A program made the translations under genes and the position numbers. A model generated the notes under the pieces. That model worked only from the letters and a program-made list of their open reading frames with translations, had not been told where the DNA came from and made no database searches. Shown piece after piece: positions 17,462-25,971 of a DNA stretch of 64,000 nucleotides (within the stretch, counting starts at the first letter, position 1; the number at the start of each line of letters is the position of its first letter). Source of the DNA: SM1-73 sp964588305 (GTDB lineage: Bacteria > Zixibacteria > MSB-5A5 > SM1-73). The stretch is taken from positions 1 to 64,000 of the forward strand of contig CAZPOP010000004.1 of NCBI GenBank assembly GCA_964588305.1, given 5' to 3'.

Positions 17462-17749
17462 ATGACCAAAGCGGATTTGGTCGAGGAGGTTTCGGGAAAA
17501 ACCGGACTTACTCGGACTGACGTATCAGTGGTGGTGGATGCTTTTCTGGAGGCGGTGAAAAGGAGTCTGGAGAACGGAAATAACATAGAGATCAGAGGAT
17601 TTGGCACTTTCAAAATCAAGCAGAGAAAAGCTCGCAAAGCCCGGAACCCAAGAACCGGCGAGGAGGTACCAGTGCCGGATAGAAAGGTGCCGGTCTTCAA
17701 GCCCTCGAATGAGTTCAAGGCCTTGATAACAAAACTGCCTCTGGAGTAG
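17462..17749 (+). CDS. hup: HU/IHF-family DNA-binding protein
   Basis: 95 residues with the complete HU fold: MTKADLVEEVSGKTGLT at the start, GFGTFKIKQRKARKARNP in the body, and the DNA-intercalating arm RNPRTGEEVPVPDRKVPVFKPS with its proline. It bends and compacts DNA as a dimer. AAGGAGGTG is at an ideal distance from the ATG. The small COX24-type gene follows about 100 bases downstream on the same strand. Confidence 0.95.
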   Translation: MTKADLVEEVSGKTGLTRTDVSVVVDAFLEAVKRSLENGNNIEIRGFGTFKIKQRKARKARNPRTGEEVPVPDRKVPVFKPSNEFKALITKLPLE

Positions 17750-17847
17750 CCCTTACGCTTTACCCCGCTGGAGTGAGAGGTACGGTTCATTCCTTCGGAA
17801 GGGGAGACTTCTGAGGTCTAAAGAAACGGAAGTGGTGGTGGTATTCT

Positions 17848-17943
17848 ATGCCCTGTGGCAAAAAGAAGAAAAGACATAAGATAAAGACACATAAGAGAAA
17901 GAAGAAATTAAGGGCGGACAGACACAAGAAGAAGCCGAGATAA
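17848..17943 (+). CDS. Very small basic AURKAIP1/COX24-domain protein (ribosome-associated candidate)
   Basis: 31 residues: MPCGKKKKRHKIKTHKRKKK followed by LRADRHKKKPR. More than half are Lys, Arg or His. The H-K-x-x-T-H-K-R-K-K pattern and the ending R-H-K-K are the hallmark of AURKAIP1/COX24-domain micro-proteins of Bacteroidetes and relatives. The domain is shared with a mitochondrial small-subunit ribosomal protein and, as I recall, with the mycobacterial bS22 protein. Likely a ribosomal-subunit component; function here is inferred. A weak GGTGGTGG site precedes the ATG. It is too short for default gene callers. Confidence 0.75.
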   Translation: MPCGKKKKRHKIKTHKRKKKLRADRHKKKPR

Positions 17944-18006
17944 GGGATCGAGCACCTTTCTGATTTCAGCCGGCTGGAAGCCAGGTTGGATAGGTTTTTC
18001 ACGCCA

Positions 18007-18504
18007 ATGATATACGTGATCTCAGATACGCACGTCCCTGAGCGGACGTCGAAGCTTCCCCAGGAGTTTCTGGACAAGATTAAGCCGCACGACATAATCT
18101 TTCACGCAGGCGACTTTGTTAGCTGGGAGACTCTTAAGGAGTTGGAGAGCCTGGTGGCCCTTCATGCCGTTCGTGGCAACATGGATGATTCTAAGGTTAA
18201 GAGTTCTCTGGAGATAAAGAAAGTGGTCGCCTTGCGGGGCAAGAGAATCGGGATTTGTCACGGATCAGGGTCACCCCTGGGCTTAGCAGAAAGGGCGTAC
18301 GAGGAATTCGAGGAAAAACCAGACGTTATTATCTTTGGGCATTCTCATATTCCCTACGCCAAGAAAAAAGAGGATACCCTGCTTTTCAATCCTGGCAGTC
18401 TCTCCGGAAACACGACAGGTCCTTTTGCCACCTATGGGGTTCTGACCATTGACGGGAAGGATGTGTGGGGTGAGATTTTTGAATTGGAGAAGTTGTCAGG
18501 TTAG
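18007..18504 (+). CDS. YfcE/MJ0936-type metallophosphoesterase
   Basis: 165 residues from ATG 18007 (a TTG 21 bases upstream is possible). Calcineurin-like metal ligands appear in order: ISDTHVPE (D and H), HAGDFV, RGNMDD, CHGSG and FGHSHIPY, ending with LFNPGSLSG. This is the YfcE/MJ0936 family of small dimanganese phosphodiesterases, which act on model diesters and possibly on cyclic nucleotides; the natural substrate is unknown. The distal part carries the GHSH active-site histidines, so the enzyme looks intact. Confidence 0.9.
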   Translation: MIYVISDTHVPERTSKLPQEFLDKIKPHDIIFHAGDFVSWETLKELESLVALHAVRGNMDDSKVKSSLEIKKVVALRGKRIGICHGSGSPLGLAERAYEEFEEKPDVIIFGHSHIPYAKKKEDTLLFNPGSLSGNTTGPFATYGVLTIDGKDVWGEIFELEKLSG

Positions 18505-18584
18505 AAGGTTAGCAAGTTAGAAAGTTGGCAAGTTAGAAGGTTCGAAAGACGCATTTTGGTTGAGGACTATGAACTGAATGTTCT

Positions 18585-18657
18585 GCCCCTGTAGCTCAGT
18601 TGGATAGAGCAGTGGCCTCCGGAGCCGCGTGCACCCGTTCGAGTCGGGTCAGGGGTA
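18585..18657 (+). tRNA. tRNA-Arg (anticodon CCG)
   Basis: The cloverleaf has acceptor GCCCCTG with CAGGGGT (the first pair is G-U), D arm GCTC-AGTTGGATA-GAGC, anticodon loop CTCCGGA, and T arm ACCCG-TTCGAGT-CGGGT. Discriminator A, no encoded CCA. It is preceded by AGTTAGAAGG-type intergenic filler. Confidence 0.95.
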
Positions 18658-18911
18658 TTCAAACCAGTTCACGGTCCACAGTCCACTGTCCATGGAAAAA
18701 CCAAAGGCCAAAAGCAGGGTTTGTAGATTCTGTTGTGATGTTGCCCCCTTACCCCCGCCCCTGGCGGGATTTTCATCCTAAACCTCTCCCAAGACGGGAA
18801 AGGGGATAGTGGGTAGGAAGCAAAGTTGCGCAAGCTGAAGGTCGCGGCTGCCGTTAGGAACAGAATTCAAGCTTGATGAAGGTCTGAGAGAGATGTCGCT
18901 CCGGTAAGATT

Positions 18912-20630
18912 ATGAAATGGTCTGAAAGTTACATACCGACTTTAAGGGATGATCCGGCTGAGGCGGAGATAGTTAGCCATAAGCTGTTGGTGAGGGCAGG
19001 ATATATCAGAAAACTGGCTGCTGGGGTCTACAATTATCTCCCCTTGATGCAGAGGGTGCTGACCAAGATTTCGAATATCGTGCGGGAGGAGATGAATGCG
19101 GCCGGTGCCCAGGAGATCTTGATGCCGGTTTTGATCCCGGCTGAGTTGTGGCAGCAAAGCGGAAGGTGGGAGACCTTTGGCAAGGAGCTGATGCGTGCCA
19201 AGGATCGACACGACAGGAATCTGGTCTTGGGGGGAACTCATGAGGAGGTAGTGACCAATTTGATCAAAGGTGAGGTCAGATCATATCGTCAGCTTCCTTT
19301 GAATCTCTATCAGATTCAGAACAAGTTCAGGGATGAGATCAGGCCGCGGTTCGGTCTCATGCGGGGCAGAGAGTTTATCATGAAGGATGCCTACACCTTT
19401 GACAGGAACGAGGAAACATTCAAGGAAAGCTATCAAAAGATGGTGGATGCTTATTCCAAGGCTTTTACCCGCTGTGGACTGGAAACCAGAATTGTGGAAT
19501 CGGACACCGGAGCCATGGGAGGGAAAGCGGCGCATGAGTTCATGGTGATGGTCGAAACCGAAGGAGGAGAGAACGTCATCTTCAATTGCGATAAGTGTGA
19601 TTATGCGGCCAACATGGATAAAGCCATCTCCAAGGAATTGGAGCCGGATATAAAGGAGGATTCACAGAAGCCTTTGGAAAAGGTAGCCACACCGGGTGCG
19701 AGAACCGTGGAGGAGGTAACTGCGTTTTTGAACGTTCCGGCAAAAAAGTTGGTCAAGACTCTATTGTACAAAGCAGACGGTGAAGTGGTAGCCGCCATGA
19801 TAAGAGGGGATAGGCAGATAAACGAGATCAAATTGAAAAACTTCCTGGGGTGCATCGATCTGGAGATGGCAGATGCCGCCGCGGTGGAAAAGGTCACGCG
19901 TGCGACAGTCGGCTTCGCCGGACCTGTGGGTTTAGAAAACGTCCAGATGGTAGCTGATGAAGAGGTTCCCCGGATGAACAACTTCGTTACCGGAGCAAAT
20001 CAGGACGACTATCATTTCGTCAACGTGAATATTGGGCGAGACTTAAGCATCGATCAGGTAGTCGATATAAGGAATGCCCAGCCTGGTGAGAGATGTCCAC
20101 GTTGTAGAGAGGGAGTTCTTCATACGGCTAAGGGAATAGAGGTAGGAAATACCTTCATGTTGGGCACCAAATATAGCCAGTCTCTGGGAGCCACCTTTAT
20201 AGACGAGGACGGGAAAGAAAAGCCATTTATCATGGGCTCCTACGGAATCGGGATTACCAGAACGGCTCAAGCGGCGGTGGAGAAGTTTCACGATGAGGGG
20301 GGGATAATCTGGCCCGCTTCAATTGCTCCTTTGGCGGTTGAAATACTGCCTGTAAATGTGAATGATGAAAAGCAAAGAGAGGTTGCGCTCCAGATATATC
20401 GGAGGATGGAAGAAAAAAACGTGGAGGCGTTGATCGACGACAGAGACGAAAGAGCCGGGGTGAAGTTCAACGACGCCGATCTGATCGGCTTTCCTTTAAG
20501 GATAAATGTCGGCGGGCGGACCTTAAAAGAGGGTAAGATCGAGATAGCCATTAGAAGGACAAAGGAGGTGATCCTGGTAGAGCCGGAGCAGGCTACCGGG
20601 AAATGCACGGAGCTTCTGGCTAATCTATGA
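18912..20630 (+). CDS. proS: Prolyl-tRNA synthetase, bacterial type
   Basis: 572 residues, matching the bacterial ProRS architecture: a class II catalytic core (TLRDDPAEAEIVSHKLLVRAG; motif 2 FRDEIRPRFGLMRGREFIMKDAY), the YbaK-like editing insertion (about residues 225-385, with PAKKLVKTLLY), and a C-terminal anticodon-binding domain (LPVNVNDEK...LIDDRDERAGVKFNDADLIGFP). The FRDEIRPRFG motif marks it as the bacterial type. Two tRNA-Pro genes (CGG, GGG) lie elsewhere in the window. No strong Shine-Dalgarno is evident before the ATG. Confidence 0.97.
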   Translation: MKWSESYIPTLRDDPAEAEIVSHKLLVRAGYIRKLAAGVYNYLPLMQRVLTKISNIVREEMNAAGAQEILMPVLIPAELWQQSGRWETFGKELMRAKDRHDRNLVLGGTHEEVVTNLIKGEVRSYRQLPLNLYQIQNKFRDEIRPRFGLMRGREFIMKDAYTFDRNEETFKESYQKMVDAYSKAFTRCGLETRIVESDTGAMGGKAAHEFMVMVETEGGENVIFNCDKCDYAANMDKAISKELEPDIKEDSQKPLEKVATPGARTVEEVTAFLNVPAKKLVKTLLYKADGEVVAAMIRGDRQINEIKLKNFLGCIDLEMADAAAVEKVTRATVGFAGPVGLENVQMVADEEVPRMNNFVTGANQDDYHFVNVNIGRDLSIDQVVDIRNAQPGERCPRCREGVLHTAKGIEVGNTFMLGTKYSQSLGATFIDEDGKEKPFIMGSYGIGITRTAQAAVEKFHDEGGIIWPASIAPLAVEILPVNVNDEKQREVALQIYRRMEEKNVEALIDDRDERAGVKFNDADLIGFPLRINVGGRTLKEGKIEIAIRRTKEVILVEPEQATGKCTELLANL

Positions 20631-20786
20631 AAAAGCCTGGCAAGGTGAAATTATCGGAAACCCCAGCTTTGGCTGCAACTCTGAAGGGGAAGATACCGTA
20701 ACATCTTCTGATCCGGGTGGTGGAATCTTGACTGCCGATGGCTCTGAGGGCCCGCGAATTTTTCGATAAGGCCCCCCATTTTAGTG

Positions 20787-20815
20787 TTGCTTTTTTCGAG
20801 AATAGCTTTTATATT
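20787..20815 (+). promoter_or_regulatory. Probable promoter of the rimP-nusA-infB operon
   Basis: TTGCTT at 20787-20792 and TATATT at 20810-20815 are 17 bases apart. The -35 box is weak and the -10 box good. Transcription would begin near 20822, directly at a strong hairpin. Confidence 0.5.
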
Positions 20816-20823
20816 AAAAAGTT

Positions 20824-20846
20824 AAGAGTGGGTAAGACCCACTCTT
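20824..20846 (+). promoter_or_regulatory. Leader hairpin before rimP, possible attenuator
   Basis: AAGAGTGGGT-AAG-ACCCACTCTT forms a perfect 10-bp stem with a 3-base loop, followed by TT. It lies between the predicted promoter and the rimP ATG at 20873, so it would be at the extreme 5' end of the operon mRNA. It could be a 5' stabiliser, an early terminator or a binding site for NusA feedback; which is not decided by sequence. Confidence 0.65.
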
Positions 20847-20872
20847 TTAAGTATATATTTATTTGCGTATAA

Positions 20873-21352
20873 ATGACAATGGCAGAGTTATCAGAAAGAT
20901 TGAAGGAAAAGCTTTTGCCTTTGATAAAAGAGGAAGAGTTGGAGTTGGTGGACTTCGAGTTTTCACCAAGCGGATCTAAGTCGCTCCTGAGGATATACGT
21001 GGACAAAGCAGAAGGAGTAACCATAGGGGAATGCGCAAATCTAAGCCGGAAGATCTCTGATTTCTTGGATATGGAGGATTTGATCCCGCACCGTTATAGT
21101 CTGGAGATTTCCTCTCCCGGCCTGGACAGACCTCTGGTTAGAAGAGAGGATTTCATAAGGAAGGTGGGAGAGAAAGTCAGAGTCTTTTTGAAGGAGCCCG
21201 TTGACGGGAAGTTGGACCTGGTCGGAGAAATCAAAAAGTTCGAGGAAGAGACGCTTTATCTCTGCACCGAATCCCAAGAGGCCGAGCCTTCTGGAGATGA
21301 AGGAAAACCCGTTCCCTTCAAAAACGTCTTGAAGGCCAAAATTATATACTAA
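20873..21352 (+). CDS. rimP: Ribosome maturation factor RimP
   Basis: 159 residues. The N-terminal alpha/beta domain has the RimP pattern (LELVDFEFSPSGSKSLLRIYVDKAEGV..., then LSRKISDFLDMEDLIP and YSLEISSPGLDRPL). The C-terminal Sm-like domain follows. It assists late maturation of the 30S subunit. It is the first gene of a classic rimP-nusA-infB order, 16 bases before nusA. ATGs at 20873 and 20879 are both possible starts; neither has a good Shine-Dalgarno site. Confidence 0.94.
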   Translation: MTMAELSERLKEKLLPLIKEEELELVDFEFSPSGSKSLLRIYVDKAEGVTIGECANLSRKISDFLDMEDLIPHRYSLEISSPGLDRPLVRREDFIRKVGEKVRVFLKEPVDGKLDLVGEIKKFEEETLYLCTESQEAEPSGDEGKPVPFKNVLKAKIIY

Positions 21353-21368
21353 GGGGAGGTCTGGATCG

Positions 21369-22628
21369 ATGAATTACGAGATATTGGAGGCGCTGAGCCA
21401 AATTACAAAAAATAAGAACATCGATATGGACTTTGTTATCGAGAGCTTAGAAGCGGGGCTCATGCATGCTGCGAAGAAAAGGTTTGGCAATGCAGAGAAT
21501 GTGAAGATCGACATAGACCGAAAATCGGGCGAGATCAAAATAACCGCCTCCAAAAAGGTGGTAGGGCAGGTAGCTGATCCCAATTTGGAAATCCCTTTGG
21601 CTGAGGCCAAAAAGATAAATCCTAAAGCGAAACCTAAGGACGAGGTGGATGTGGAGATCGGTTTTGAGGAATTCGGAAGAAATGCCATCTTGGCGGCCAA
21701 GCAGATTCTGATTCAAAAGGTGAGGGAAGCGGAGAGAGATATGATCTACGAGGAGTATAAGGACAAAGTCGAGGATATAGTCACCGGAAGCGTTCAGCAA
21801 GTAGATAAGGGCAACCTGTTGGTTCATTTGGGTCGGGGAGAGGGGATCATTCCTCTGAAGGAGCAAATTCAAAAGGAGAAATACAGGCAGGGAGACAGAA
21901 TCAGAGCTTGTATTCTGGATGTGCAGAAGACGGTCAAGGGACCTCAGATCATTCTCTCCAGAGCTCATCCTGCATTCCTGCAAAGGCTTTTTGAATTGGA
22001 GGTTCCCGAGATATATGAGAGGATTGTTGAAATCAAGGCTGTGGCCAGAGAACCCGGAGAAAGGACAAAGATAGCGGTTAGTTCCATAGATAACCGGGTG
22101 GACCCAGTGGGTGCCTGTGTGGGAGTGAAGGGAAGTCGGGTGCAAAACGTGGTCCGGGAGCTTTCCAACGAAAGAATTGATATAATTCCCTGGAGCGCGC
22201 TGCCGGAGACCTTTGCCACCAATGCTCTGGCTCCGGCCAAAGTGGTACATATAGACACCTATCACGACGATAACAGCATGACCATTGTGGTGGAGGATGA
22301 CAGGTTATCTTTGGCTATCGGCAAATTCGGACAGAATGCCAGATTGGCTTCAAAACTGATCGGCTGGAAAATCAACATAGTAGGCGAAAGCGAGTATAGA
22401 GAACAGAAGAAGCTGGAGGATCAGCTCAAGATCTATGTGAGTGAACTGTCCGGAGTGGGAAAGAAACTCCAAGATAAATTATCCGGAGCCGGAATCGAGA
22501 GCGTCCAGGATCTAGCTAAGTCAAGTATCGAAACTTTGACCCAGATAGAAGGAATTGGTGAAAAGAAAGCAGGATCTTTGATCGAGGCGGCTAAGAGCTA
22601 TTTGGCTCCGGCCCGGAAGGAGAAGTAG
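21369..22628 (+). CDS. nusA: Transcription termination/antitermination factor NusA
   Basis: 419 residues: the NusA N-terminal RNA-polymerase-binding domain (1-125), S1 domain (about 133-200), and two KH domains (about 225-345, with VDPVGACVGVKGSRVQNVVREL and LSLAIGKFGQNARLASKL). A C-terminal helix-hairpin-helix region of about 55 residues (ELSGVGKKLQDKL, IEGIGEKKAGSLI) replaces the long acidic repeats of Enterobacteria. GGGGAGG precedes the ATG. It acts on paused RNA polymerase. Immediately upstream is rimP; downstream, 305 bases without a gene precede infB. Confidence 0.97.
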   Translation: MNYEILEALSQITKNKNIDMDFVIESLEAGLMHAAKKRFGNAENVKIDIDRKSGEIKITASKKVVGQVADPNLEIPLAEAKKINPKAKPKDEVDVEIGFEEFGRNAILAAKQILIQKVREAERDMIYEEYKDKVEDIVTGSVQQVDKGNLLVHLGRGEGIIPLKEQIQKEKYRQGDRIRACILDVQKTVKGPQIILSRAHPAFLQRLFELEVPEIYERIVEIKAVAREPGERTKIAVSSIDNRVDPVGACVGVKGSRVQNVVRELSNERIDIIPWSALPETFATNALAPAKVVHIDTYHDDNSMTIVVEDDRLSLAIGKFGQNARLASKLIGWKINIVGESEYREQKKLEDQLKIYVSELSGVGKKLQDKLSGAGIESVQDLAKSSIETLTQIEGIGEKKAGSLIEAAKSYLAPARKEK

Positions 22629-22933
22629 TAGGCTTTCAAGAGTTCTGGAAAGTTTGCAGATTCAATTGGCTTTGAGGTTCGAAGCGAATGGTTTGGAAAA
22701 AAGTTGTTGTCTCAAGGCGGGTAAGAGGAAGTTTGCGGGTTTGATGATTTTCATCCTTTACGGCAGCACATAAGTTTCTGTAGGCGGAAAGGAAATGATC
22801 TGACAGAAAACGACAGTTACGCAGGAGAGGGATCGAGAAGAGTCTTTTGATTTTACGGGCCTGGTCGAAAACGTATGGTGATAAGATTCTGCTTGGGAGC
22901 TGTCGAATGAAATAGATCGGAGAGGTGTAGAGC
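22629..22933. other. 305-bp gap between nusA and infB, no gene seen
   Basis: In many bacteria this interval holds ylxR (DUF448) and sometimes an L7Ae-like gene. Here I see no open frame with the ylxR CVGCR-type motif on either strand, nor a clear terminator. The last 20 bases contain the GAGAGGTG ribosome site for the TTG start of infB. Confidence 0.6.
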
Positions 22934-25171
22934 TTGGCGAAAAAAAGAGTCTATCAGGTAGCTAGGGATTTTCAAATCTCCAGCGAGGCCTTGCTTGCCA
23001 TCATCAAGGAGCTTGGCCTTAAGGTGAAAAGCCACATGAGCGTGGTGGATGAGAAGATGCTTTCGGCCATTGAGGAGAAGTTCCGGAAGGAGAGGGAAGC
23101 GGTCAAGGAGGAATATGCTTTAAAGAAGAGGAAATTAGAAGAACGGGAGAAAAAGGTAGGGGCCGGATTGCCCCCCGAGAAAATCAAGGCAAAAGAGGTC
23201 AAGCTGACACGAAGAGACCGTCTGAGAAAGCTAGAGAAAAAGAGAGTCGAGGTCAAGAAAAAAGGGGGAGCTCTCCTCACGAATAAATTCAAGAAGCCGG
23301 CCCCGAAAAAGGAAATTCAGGAAAGCGTGAAGAAAACCTTGGCTTCAATTGAAACCATAAAGAGGCTTAGGAAATACAAGAGGAAAACGCCGGAAGAGAA
23401 AGAGGGGCAGAAGACCGAGGCTGCCAACTTTATCAAGGTGAGTGAATTTATCTCGGTAGCGGAGCTGTCTAATCTGATGGGGGTTAAGCCTACAGAGGTC
23501 ATCTCCAAATGTCTGGAGCTTGGCTTTGTGGCCACCATCAACCAGAGGTTGGACATGGATACCATTGAGACCCTTGCCTTGGAATTCGGCTTCAGTGTCG
23601 AGGCGACAAAAGAGCTTGGCTTAGAGGAGGAGGAAGAGGAAGAGAGAGAGGAAAATTTAAAACCTCGTGCCCCGGTGATTACAATCATGGGACATGTGGA
23701 TCATGGCAAGACTTCTCTTTTGGACTACATTCGAAAGAGCAACATCATCGGGGGCGAGTCTGGAGGCATCACTCAACACATAGGGGCATACGAGGTCAAG
23801 TTGCCCGATGGAAATATCACCTTTTTGGATACTCCCGGACATCAGGCTTTCACCGCCATGAGGGCCAGAGGAGTCCAGATAACCGATATCGTGGTCTTGG
23901 TTATAGCGGCGAATGACAGCATAATGCCTCAGACCACCGAAGCCATTGATCACGCAAGAGCCGCAGGCGTTCCCATCATAGTGGCGATCAACAAAATGGA
24001 TCTGCCAGATGCCGACAGCGAGCCAATCAAGGAGCAGCTGGCAAAGCTGAACTTGGTTCCTGAAGAATGGGGTGGCAAGACTATAGTAGTGGAGATATCG
24101 GCCAAGACTGGGATGGGCGTGGGAAAGCTTCTGGAAATGATCCTTCTTCAAGCGGAGATGATGGAGCTTAAGGCTGATCCTGACCGGAGGGCATTGGGAG
24201 TGGTGGTCGAATCTGAACTCAGCCGGGGTAGAGGAGTGGTCACGACGGTCTTGGTTCAGAAGGGCAGGTTGAGGATTGGAGATCCCTTTGTGAGTGGAGC
24301 CTATCACGGGAAAGTGCGGGCCTTGTTGGATGAAAGAGGAAATCCAGTGAGAGACGCAGGACCCTCCACCCCGATGCTGGTTCTGGGAACTTCAGGAACA
24401 CCTCAGGCCGGGGATACGTTTGTGGTAACAGAGACTGAGGTGGAAGCCAGGGAAATCTCAGCTAAGAGAATAAGGCTAAAAAGGGAGCAAGACCTAAGAC
24501 AAGTCAGAAGGTTCTCCTTGGCCGATATCTATGAACAGATCGAGGAAGGGAAGATAAGAGATTTGAAGTTGGTCATTAAGGGGGATGTAGATGGTTCGGT
24601 GGAAGCCTTATCTGATACACTGGAGAAGATCTCCAACCCCGAGGTTAGGGTGAACGTCATTCATCGGGGAGTGGGTTCAATCAACGAAAGCGACGTCCTT
24701 TTGGCAGCCGCTTCTCAGGCCATAGTTGTTGGTTTTCACGTTCGTCCGGACATAAGAGCCAGGGAGTTGGCTTCAAGGGAGAAAGTGGATATTAGGCCTT
24801 ATGAGGTGATCTACGAGATAGAATCGGATATCAAAAAGGCATTGGAGGGGCTTTTGGAACCGGAGATTTCCGAAACGATCTCCGGCACGGCGGAGGTAAG
24901 AGATGTTTTTCGAGTTCCCAAGGTAGGACAGGTTGCAGGGTGTTTGGTGATAGACGGGAATGTGAAAAGAGGAGACAAGGTCAGGGTAATAAGGGATGGG
25001 ACGGTGATTTATGGTGGGGTTATCGTTTCCTTGAAGAGATTCAAAGATGATGCCCGGGAAGTGGCCAGCGGATTTGAATGTGGCATAAAAATCGAGGATT
25101 ACAACGATATGAAAACCGGAGATATTATCGAGGCTTACCAGGTGGAGGAATTGGCCAGAAAACTGGAATGA
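22934..25171 (+). CDS. infB: Translation initiation factor IF-2
   Basis: 745 residues. The N-terminal IF2N module (KKRVYQVARDFQISSEALLAI) is followed by a charged linker (50-150) and a second IF2N-like module (about 165-225). The GTPase has G1 GHVDHGKT at 253-260, G3 DTPGHQAF and G4 NKMD. Domains II, III and IV follow to the end. It delivers initiator fMet-tRNA to the 30S subunit. The start is TTG with GAGAGGTG upstream; no in-frame ATG precedes the IF2N motif. Compared with E. coli (890 residues) the linker is short. Confidence 0.97.
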   Translation: MAKKRVYQVARDFQISSEALLAIIKELGLKVKSHMSVVDEKMLSAIEEKFRKEREAVKEEYALKKRKLEEREKKVGAGLPPEKIKAKEVKLTRRDRLRKLEKKRVEVKKKGGALLTNKFKKPAPKKEIQESVKKTLASIETIKRLRKYKRKTPEEKEGQKTEAANFIKVSEFISVAELSNLMGVKPTEVISKCLELGFVATINQRLDMDTIETLALEFGFSVEATKELGLEEEEEEEREENLKPRAPVITIMGHVDHGKTSLLDYIRKSNIIGGESGGITQHIGAYEVKLPDGNITFLDTPGHQAFTAMRARGVQITDIVVLVIAANDSIMPQTTEAIDHARAAGVPIIVAINKMDLPDADSEPIKEQLAKLNLVPEEWGGKTIVVEISAKTGMGVGKLLEMILLQAEMMELKADPDRRALGVVVESELSRGRGVVTTVLVQKGRLRIGDPFVSGAYHGKVRALLDERGNPVRDAGPSTPMLVLGTSGTPQAGDTFVVTETEVEAREISAKRIRLKREQDLRQVRRFSLADIYEQIEEGKIRDLKLVIKGDVDGSVEALSDTLEKISNPEVRVNVIHRGVGSINESDVLLAAASQAIVVGFHVRPDIRARELASREKVDIRPYEVIYEIESDIKKALEGLLEPEISETISGTAEVRDVFRVPKVGQVAGCLVIDGNVKRGDKVRVIRDGTVIYGGVIVSLKRFKDDAREVASGFECGIKIEDYNDMKTGDIIEAYQVEELARKLE

Positions 25172-25247
25172 ATGATAGTGGCCCGCAAAACAGAAGCGGC
25201 GGTCCGGATAAAACCCTTCAGACCCTCAACTCCAAACTGAGTTAAAT

Positions 25248-25529
25248 ATGGTGGTGGGAGTGGTAAGTATCGATATTCATATTCCACAAAGCGGATCTCT
25301 GAAAGGCAAAAGGCATCTTTTGAAAGGCACGAAGGATCGGCTCAGGAACAATTTCAATGTCTCCGTGGCGGAGGTCGGACACAATGATCTCTGGCAGAGA
25401 ACCACCCTGGGCGTGTCGGTGGTAGCCAATGAGAAGAAGTTTGCAAACCAGGTCCTCTCCAAGGTGGTGGAACAGATCAGCAGGGAGAATAGACTTCAGA
25501 TTCTGGATTATTCCATAGAGATTCTCTAG
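25248..25529 (+). CDS. DUF503 (YlxP-like) protein
   Basis: 93 residues matching the DUF503 family: a ferredoxin-like fold with VVSIDIHIPQSGSLKGKRHLLKGTKDRLRNNFN at the start (the S-L-K-x-K-R motif), VAEVGHNDLWQRTTLGVSVV and a terminal IEIL. It commonly sits between infB and rbfA, as here, suggesting a ribosome-biogenesis or RNA-linked role that is not established. The gap to rbfA is 34 bases. Confidence 0.85.
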   Translation: MVVGVVSIDIHIPQSGSLKGKRHLLKGTKDRLRNNFNVSVAEVGHNDLWQRTTLGVSVVANEKKFANQVLSKVVEQISRENRLQILDYSIEIL

Positions 25530-25563
25530 GCAGGTATTATGGCGACTGGGATTCGCGAGAGAG

Positions 25564-25971
25564 ATGATGCAGTACAAAAGGGCCCAAAGAGTCGGAGATC
25601 TGATCAAAGAGGAGGTTTCCCGGATAATTCAGTACGAGTTGAAAGATCCCGGAATTGGCTTTGTGACGGTAACTCAGGTGAAGGTCTCTGACGATCTTAA
25701 GCACGCCAAGATATTTTACGGCGTTTTAGGAGACGACGAAGCCAAGAAAGAAAGTTCTTCAGCTTTGAGGCGGGCCTGTGGTTTTGTCCAGCACGAGATT
25801 GGCAGAAGGCTCAGGCTTAAGTACACACCCGAGATTTGCTTTCTCTTCGATTCGTCCGTGGAGTATGGCGCTCACATAGAGCTACTGATAGATAAGATAC
25901 ACCAATCTGAGGGACCCACAGAAGATGAGCTTCCCCCAGGGGAAGATGATAAAGATGGAAAAGACGATTGA
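25564..25971 (+). CDS. rbfA: Ribosome-binding factor A
   Basis: 135 residues with the KH-like RbfA fold: RAQRVGDLIKEEVSRIIQYELKDPGIGFVTVTQVKVSDDLKHAKIFYG, then FVQHEIGRRLRLKYTPEICFLFD. A hydrophilic acidic tail follows. It is needed for 16S rRNA 5'-end processing and cold adaptation. The 3' end overlaps the start of nrnA by 17 bases, implying coupling. The first two codons are both ATG. Confidence 0.95.
   Translation: MMQYKRAQRVGDLIKEEVSRIIQYELKDPGIGFVTVTQVKVSDDLKHAKIFYGVLGDDEAKKESSSALRRACGFVQHEIGRRLRLKYTPEICFLFDSSVEYGAHIELLIDKIHQSEGPTEDELPPGEDDKDGKDD

Noticed and set aside
21447..22265. 272-codon frame antisense to nusA
   Set aside because: It lies wholly within the confidently identified nusA and has no family resemblance; it is a shadow frame.
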